This document shows positions 33,438 through 34,025 of a DNA stretch of 34,025 nucleotides, piece after piece. Both the position numbers and the translations under genes were made by a program. Source of the DNA: Streptacidiphilus carbonis (GTDB taxonomy: Bacteria > Actinomycetota > Actinomycetes > Streptomycetales > Streptomycetaceae); the NCBI RefSeq assembly GCF_000787775.1, contig NZ_BBPM01000011.1, positions 1 to 34,025 on the forward strand. The letters are read 5' to 3'. Positions within the stretch are counted from its first letter, which is position 1, and each line of letters opens with the position of its first letter. The notes under the pieces were generated by a model that ran no database searches, was not told where the DNA came from, and saw only the letters and a list, made by a program, of their open reading frames with translations.

Positions 33438-34025
33438 ATGGACGAGATGGTGGCAGCCGTCGACATCGGCGGAACGAAGGTCGCAGGCGCTCTGGTGGAC
33501 CGAGGCGGGCGGATGCTCGCGCAGTGCCAGCGGCCGACCCCCGCCAAGGAGGACGCGGCGCGGGTCCTGGGCGCGGTCAACGAGGTGCTCGACGAGCTGT
33601 CCGCCGCCCCCGAGTGGCCCGCGGTGCGCTGCGTGGGCATCGGCAGCGCCGGACCGGTGGACGCGCCCAAGGGTGCGGTCAGCCCCGTCAACATCCCGGC
33701 CTGGCGCGGCTTTCCGCTGGTGGACGCGGTGCGTGAGCACCTCGGCGGGGACCTGCCGGTGGTGCTCACCGGAGACGGCCCGGCGATGACCGCCGCCGAG
33801 CACTGGCAGGGTGCGGCCCGCGGCTTCCGCAACGCGCTGTGCATGGTGGTCTCGACCGGTGTCGGCGGCGGCCTGGTCCTGGACGGTGCCCTCTACCCCG
33901 GACCCAGCGGGAACGCCGGGCACATCGGCCACATCAGCGTCGACCTGGACGGGGATCCCTGCCCCTGCGGCTCGCGCGGCTGCGTGGAGATCATCGCCTC
34001 GGGCACGTCCATCGCGCGGCGCGCG
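33438..34025 (+). CDS. ROK-family sugar kinase/transcriptional regulator-like protein, partial
   Basis: The first 196 codons of an ROK protein, open to the window end. The phosphate loop AAVDIGGTKVAGAL begins at residue 6, Asp113 (TGDGPA) stands where the catalytic aspartate of ROK kinases lies, and TGVGGGLVLDG (140-150) is the second ATP motif. The zinc motif GHIGHISVDLDGDPCPCGSRGCVE (about 161-184) has His165 and Cys175, Cys177, Cys182. No helix-turn-helix precedes the kinase fold, so this is more likely a glucokinase-type sugar kinase than a NagC-type repressor. ATG at 33438 has no strong ribosome binding site. Confidence 0.9.
   Translation, partial: MDEMVAAVDIGGTKVAGALVDRGGRMLAQCQRPTPAKEDAARVLGAVNEVLDELSAAPEWPAVRCVGIGSAGPVDAPKGAVSPVNIPAWRGFPLVDAVREHLGGDLPVVLTGDGPAMTAAEHWQGAARGFRNALCMVVSTGVGGGLVLDGALYPGPSGNAGHIGHISVDLDGDPCPCGSRGCVEIIASGTSIARRA

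Noticed and set aside
30827-33844. A 1005-codon minus-strand open frame opposite etfA and the ligase
   Set aside because: Its composition is Arg/Gly/Pro/His-rich without domains, while the plus strand encodes well-conserved EtfA, a MatB-like ligase and an ROK protein.

Overview
The window is high-GC actinobacterial DNA, most likely from the Streptomycetaceae (Streptomyces, Kitasatospora or Streptacidiphilus). The evidence is the strong third-position GC bias, frequent GTG/TTG starts, a complete four-gene conservon (CvnA-D set), an SCO6745-type protein, a mycothiol-type DinB/MDMPI protein, and a dispersed inverted repeat built on GGCTGGTCGCGCAGTTCC. No rRNA, tRNA, CRISPR or prophage was seen. 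Gene density is high, most genes are chromosomal housekeeping or regulatory genes, and the one mobile element is an IS110-type insertion sequence.

Layout, left to right. (1) 1-4.1 kb: a short-chain dehydrogenase and a thioesterase-family gene diverge from a shared operator region; an XRE/MmyB-like regulator diverges from a carboxymuconolactone-decarboxylase-family gene across a striking double palindrome; a GNAT acetyltransferase follows. (2) 4.1-12.7 kb: the RNA-binding transcription factor Tex, a GH13 alpha-glucosidase, and the SbcC-SbcD nuclease pair. (3) 12.7-14.8 kb: a translationally coupled operon with an EspC-like small protein carrying a YxxxD signal, a 398-residue WXG-containing protein and a one-helix membrane protein, which looks like a type VII secretion substrate cassette. 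(4) 15-19.2 kb: a DinB/MDMPI protein, a 14-TM-type MFS exporter facing an SCO6745-like gene across two similar operators, a large perfect hairpin repeat, and a MerR regulator. (5) 19.4-24.7 kb: an MHYT sensor followed by a conservon (NIT-type histidine kinase, roadblock, DUF742, small GTPase). (6) 24.7-26.2 kb: an IS110-family element directly behind the conservon, with a 215-nt non-coding left end that should encode a bridge RNA; a 10-nt segment there repeats the element's other junction. (7) 26.3-29.8 kb: YiaA/YiaB, an LPG-synthase-like flippase-type membrane protein, a PlsC acyltransferase, and a DUF4395 gene preceded by a cysteine-containing leader peptide and a heptamer repeat, divergent from a thioredoxin-like gene. 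(8) 29.9-34.0 kb: etfB-etfA, a MatB-like acyl-CoA ligase, and the start of an ROK-family gene cut by the window end.

Functional themes: acyl-CoA metabolism at both ends (SDR/thioesterase; EtfBA/MatB-like), with a similar candidate operator on the promoter of each; surface and signalling functions in the middle (type VII substrates, MHYT plus conservon); and thiol/sulfur control at 29 kb. The best candidates for something undescribed are the IS110 bridge-RNA region, the EspC/WXG cassette and the leader-peptide attenuator.
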